Assembly (NCBI GenBank): GCA_026003355.1
Contig: BPHC01000005.1
Span: 1-64,000, forward strand
Direction: 5' to 3'
DNA from: Cyclobacteriaceae bacterium
GTDB taxonomy: Bacteria; Bacteroidota; Bacteroidia; Cytophagales; Cyclobacteriaceae
DNA length: 64,000 nt
Part shown: positions 61,287 through 64,000 of the stretch, piece after piece
How positions within the stretch are numbered: the first letter of the stretch is position 1
Layout of the letters: the number at the start of each line of letters is the position of its first letter
Notes under the pieces: model-generated
Databases searched by the model: none
What the model was told of the DNA's origin: nothing
The model's input: the letters and a program-made list of their open reading frames with translations, nothing else
Translations under genes and position numbers: made by a program

Positions 61287-64000
61287 CTACCAGATTTTAT
61301 AGGTAAGCGTCATCATAAACAGCGAACCAAACCGGTTTTTTTGAACGATCTGGTCATTGTTACGGTCGAACACACCATCGCGGTTGCCGTCCTGCATAAG
61401 AATATACGGCTGATTCAGTATATCGGATACTGTTAACTTTCCCTGCAGGCGTTGGGTGAATCTTTGGGTAACGCTTACGTCAATAAGGTTGCGGGGCATT
61501 TCATAAATATCTTCAAATACGGCATCGCCCGCATCGGTATATCCGCCAACGGCAAACAACCTTCTGCCTACTACATTATACATAACCGACACCTGTGTTC
61601 CGGCATTTTCGGTGTTATAGAACAGGCCGGCATTGACCACGTAGGGCGATTGTCCCATGAGCGGACGTTCGGGCTGATTGCCCACGTCTACCGTACTTCT
61701 GGAAAGCGTAGTGTTGAAAATCACGTTCAGGTTATCTACAAAAGGGCTGTTGGTTAAGCCGCTAAGCGATTTGCGCACTTCCAGTTCTACCCCGTACACG
61801 CTGGCCGAGCGGGCGTTATCGTAGCGAAATCCTTTGGCTCCCTGCGAGCCTGCGCCCGGAACATACACCGCTTCGATAGCGTTTTCGAATGATTTATAAA
61901 AACCTCCGAATGTTATCAGCTCGGTTTTGGAAGGATAATACTCCCAGCGTAAATCGTAGTTGTCAATCTTTGCGGTTTTGAGGCCCGGATTACCGCCATA
62001 CACCCAGTTAAACTCAAAGTCATAAAAACTAAAAGGCGCTATTTCGCGAAACTCCGGCCGGTTTAGTGTGCGGCCATACACTGCGCGTACCAACATGTTC
62101 TCTTTCAGGTTAACGGTCAGGTTGGCCGAAGGCAGTATTCTTTTTACAGGCACTGACTGGTCGATGGCATCGCCCGTGCGGGTAGCGGTGCCCAGCGACT
62201 GCACGTTATCTTCTATGCGCGCCCCGCCGGAAAGGGTAAGCACCTTGCCCAGCGGCAGGCTAACCGAAGTGTAGTACGCCTTCAGGTTGTTGGTAGCCGA
62301 ATACGAGTCGCTGCCGTTGGTCTGCTCATCTATAATCAGGCCCGAGCCATCAGGCCGGTAAATATTGTCCGGCTGAAACAGCTCATCAACCGGCAGGTAT
62401 TCCAGGTTGGTGTCCCAGCCAAAAGCATTGCGGGCGTACCCGATATTACGGGCCAGAAACCTGCGCTCCTTTTTTTCAAAAAAGATGCCGGCCGATACCA
62501 CCGGAAGCAGGTTTTCAGAAAGTTTGAGGGTGTGGTCAATGCTTACCGACCCGGTAAAACTGTCTTCGTCCATATTGCCGTAAAAGCGACCCAGAAAGTA
62601 CACCTGCGCAGCGCTAACGGGCACATAGGTACGTTCGGTTCCGTTGGTCAGGTCGCGGTCGCGGCGGTACCTGCGGTTATCGGGCAGGTCGCGGTACGAC
62701 TTGCCCATGCCGGCCATCCAGTTGATTGTGGTGCGGTCGGCAAACAGTTTGTGTTTGCCGGTAAGCTGGCCGGCATATACGCCTCGGAAAATTTCCTGAA
62801 AGCCACCCCAGGTACCGTAAAAGTTACCTTCAAAGTTCTGGCCTTCGCGATAAATGTATTGGGAGTTGTTAATCTGGTTATAAATGTTCCGGAATTCAAC
62901 AACATGGTTTTCGTTAAACCGGAAGGCCCAGTTCATCAGTATGCCGGTTCGGGAGTTCTGATTGTTCTGGTCGTCTGTATAGGCATAGATGGCCGAAGGA
63001 GAATTGCTGATGAAGTCGTACTGGTTAAAATCTTTTCGCTGAACGCTGAAGCGGTTGCGGCTGTTGCTCCAGGTTAGAGCCGTAATGTTTCCTACTTCAA
63101 TATTGCCCAGCCGGAATTTGAAGTTTCCGGTAAGCGAGGCTCCCTGGTCGAAGAAAGAATTTACCGTTTTGGGGAGCCAGTCGTTTTTAAGCGAGAGGGC
63201 GGCATTGCGCAACATTTGTTCATCGGTAACCCCGCGCAGGTCGGCCGGAAATACTGCAGGCAAATCATAGGTGCCGCCGTTAAATCCAAAGTTTTGCACC
63301 AGGTTGCGATCGGACTGATAAAACGTTTTAAACGTACTGCCGGAGCGATAGCCCAAGGTATAGCCAAAGGTCAGTCCGGTTTCATCGGGAATGCTTTTGG
63401 TGGTAATTTTTACCACGCCACCGGCAAAGTCGCCGGGCAGTTCGGGTGCAGGGCTCTTGAAAATAAGCATCTGGTCAATCTGCCCGCTGGGGATAACATC
63501 AAAAGCAAATGCTCTGCGGTCGGCTTCCATACTAGGGGCATAGGCGCCATTGAGCAGGGTAACGTTGTAGCGGTCGCTGGCCCCCCTTATCACAATATAC
63601 CGGCCGCCCATAATGGTTACGCCGGGCACCCGCTTTACCACCTCAGCGGCATCGCGGTCGGGCGATCGGCTTATCATCTCGGCCGAAATGCCGCTTACAA
63701 CCAATTTGCTTTCGCGGATTGCCGCCAGCAAGGTAAAATCAGTATCTACCGACCGGGTTCCGCGCACCACTACCTCATTCAGTTCCGAAACATCTTCGGT
63801 GAGTTGTACTTCTATGGTTATGCGTTTTCCGTTTTCTACCTTTACATTTTCTACCAGATGGGTTTTGTACGTAATGTAGCTTACCTGAAGGTTATAGGTA
63901 CCGGCGGGTACGCTGGAAATCAGGAATTTGCCGTCAATGTCGGTTGATGTACCGGTTTGCGTGCCCTGTAGCATTACATTGGCCCCGATTACCGGCTCAC
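61287..64000 (-). CDS. TonB-dependent receptor, N-terminus beyond the window
   Basis: At least 903 residues; the reading frame is open to position 64000 (EPVIGANVMLQGTQTGTSTD), so signal peptide and start are outside. N-terminal carboxypeptidase-regulatory-like domain (DIDGKFLISSVPAGTYNLQV), then the plug (ISRSPDRDAAEVVKRVPGVT, YIVIRGASDRYN) and a 22-strand-type barrel ending in MMTLTYKIW. Energy-dependent uptake across the outer membrane; substrate unknown. It is of the non-SusC type. The beta-helix lipoprotein follows it. Confidence 0.9.
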   Translation of the reverse strand, partial: EPVIGANVMLQGTQTGTSTDIDGKFLISSVPAGTYNLQVSYITYKTHLVENVKVENGKRITIEVQLTEDVSELNEVVVRGTRSVDTDFTLLAAIRESKLVVSGISAEMISRSPDRDAAEVVKRVPGVTIMGGRYIVIRGASDRYNVTLLNGAYAPSMEADRRAFAFDVIPSGQIDQMLIFKSPAPELPGDFAGGVVKITTKSIPDETGLTFGYTLGYRSGSTFKTFYQSDRNLVQNFGFNGGTYDLPAVFPADLRGVTDEQMLRNAALSLKNDWLPKTVNSFFDQGASLTGNFKFRLGNIEVGNITALTWSNSRNRFSVQRKDFNQYDFISNSPSAIYAYTDDQNNQNSRTGILMNWAFRFNENHVVEFRNIYNQINNSQYIYREGQNFEGNFYGTWGGFQEIFRGVYAGQLTGKHKLFADRTTINWMAGMGKSYRDLPDNRRYRRDRDLTNGTERTYVPVSAAQVYFLGRFYGNMDEDSFTGSVSIDHTLKLSENLLPVVSAGIFFEKKERRFLARNIGYARNAFGWDTNLEYLPVDELFQPDNIYRPDGSGLIIDEQTNGSDSYSATNNLKAYYTSVSLPLGKVLTLSGGARIEDNVQSLGTATRTGDAIDQSVPVKRILPSANLTVNLKENMLVRAVYGRTLNRPEFREIAPFSFYDFEFNWVYGGNPGLKTAKIDNYDLRWEYYPSKTELITFGGFYKSFENAIEAVYVPGAGSQGAKGFRYDNARSASVYGVELEVRKSLSGLTNSPFVDNLNVIFNTTLSRSTVDVGNQPERPLMGQSPYVVNAGLFYNTENAGTQVSVMYNVVGRRLFAVGGYTDAGDAVFEDIYEMPRNLIDVSVTQRFTQRLQGKLTVSDILNQPYILMQDGNRDGVFDRNNDQIVQKNRFGSLFMMTLTYKIW

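Overview
The window looks like a chromosomal segment of a Bacteroidota bacterium, most likely order Cytophagales. Evidence: the rimP-nusA-infB and rpsU-xerC-hpf gene orders, an rbfA-LolC/E permease pair, a TonB-dependent receptor with a carboxypeptidase-like N-terminal domain, many Bacteroidota-type lipoproteins, and promoter boxes of the TAnnTTTG type instead of a sigma70 -10. Base composition is near balance in the backbone and visibly A+T-richer between about 37.6 and 44.4 kb. No rRNA or tRNA gene and no CRISPR array was recognised.

Layout. 0.2-5 kb: HutF-type deiminase and a run of small exported or lipoproteins, including a tandem paralogous pair. 5-11.4 kb: prfA, lemA, then the translation/transcription operon rimP-nusA-infB with an attenuator-like hairpin before rimP. 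11.5-15.7 kb: glutaminyl cyclase-like M28 enzyme and the nucleotide-sugar operon ugd-rfbB-rfbA. 15.8-20 kb: acyl-CoA dehydrogenase, rpsU-xerC-hpf, metK. 20-31.4 kb: metabolic and repair genes (tetrapyrrole methylase, hydrolase, lysA, radical SAM, ACC-deaminase-like enzyme, radA, SDR, lipid A acyltransferase-like, SNF2 helicase). 31.5-37.2 kb: LolC/E-like permease, rbfA, rpiB-tatC-glyA. 44.6-49.9 kb: two TPM-domain proteins, pdxJ, yqeY, cvpA, gamma-glutamyltransferase. 50-56 kb: an operon LOG-family protein / exported TPR-CHAT protease / lytic transglycosylase. 56-64 kb: GH130 lipoprotein, epimerase, small exported proteins, beta-helix lipoprotein and a TonB receptor cut by the window edge.

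The most unusual part is 37.6-44.4 kb. Five imperfect inverted-repeat elements of about 130-145 bp lie there, each immediately downstream of a gene, all genes and elements in the same (minus) orientation. Every element ends, in gene orientation, in a core like CGTTRGCGG (variants occur) and starts with a partly complementary arm; the next gene often begins a few bases after the core. This is the architecture of an integron cassette array (attC sites between promoterless genes), but the cores do not match the classical RYYYAAC/GTTRRRY consensus and no integrase is present. Cargo includes an AIPR-family abortive-infection protein, a beta-lactamase-fold serine hydrolase, a DUF2306-like membrane protein and a SnoaL-like protein. 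The borders carry gene debris: a 3' remnant of truA on one side, a 3' remnant of an outer-membrane barrel gene and an IS5-type transposase fragment on the other.

Five otherwise normal genes, including essential infB, need removal of exactly one base to be read through; three of the five sites are runs of six A in the coding strand. This suggests homopolymer insertion errors in the assembly, though real slippage or mutation cannot be excluded from sequence alone.
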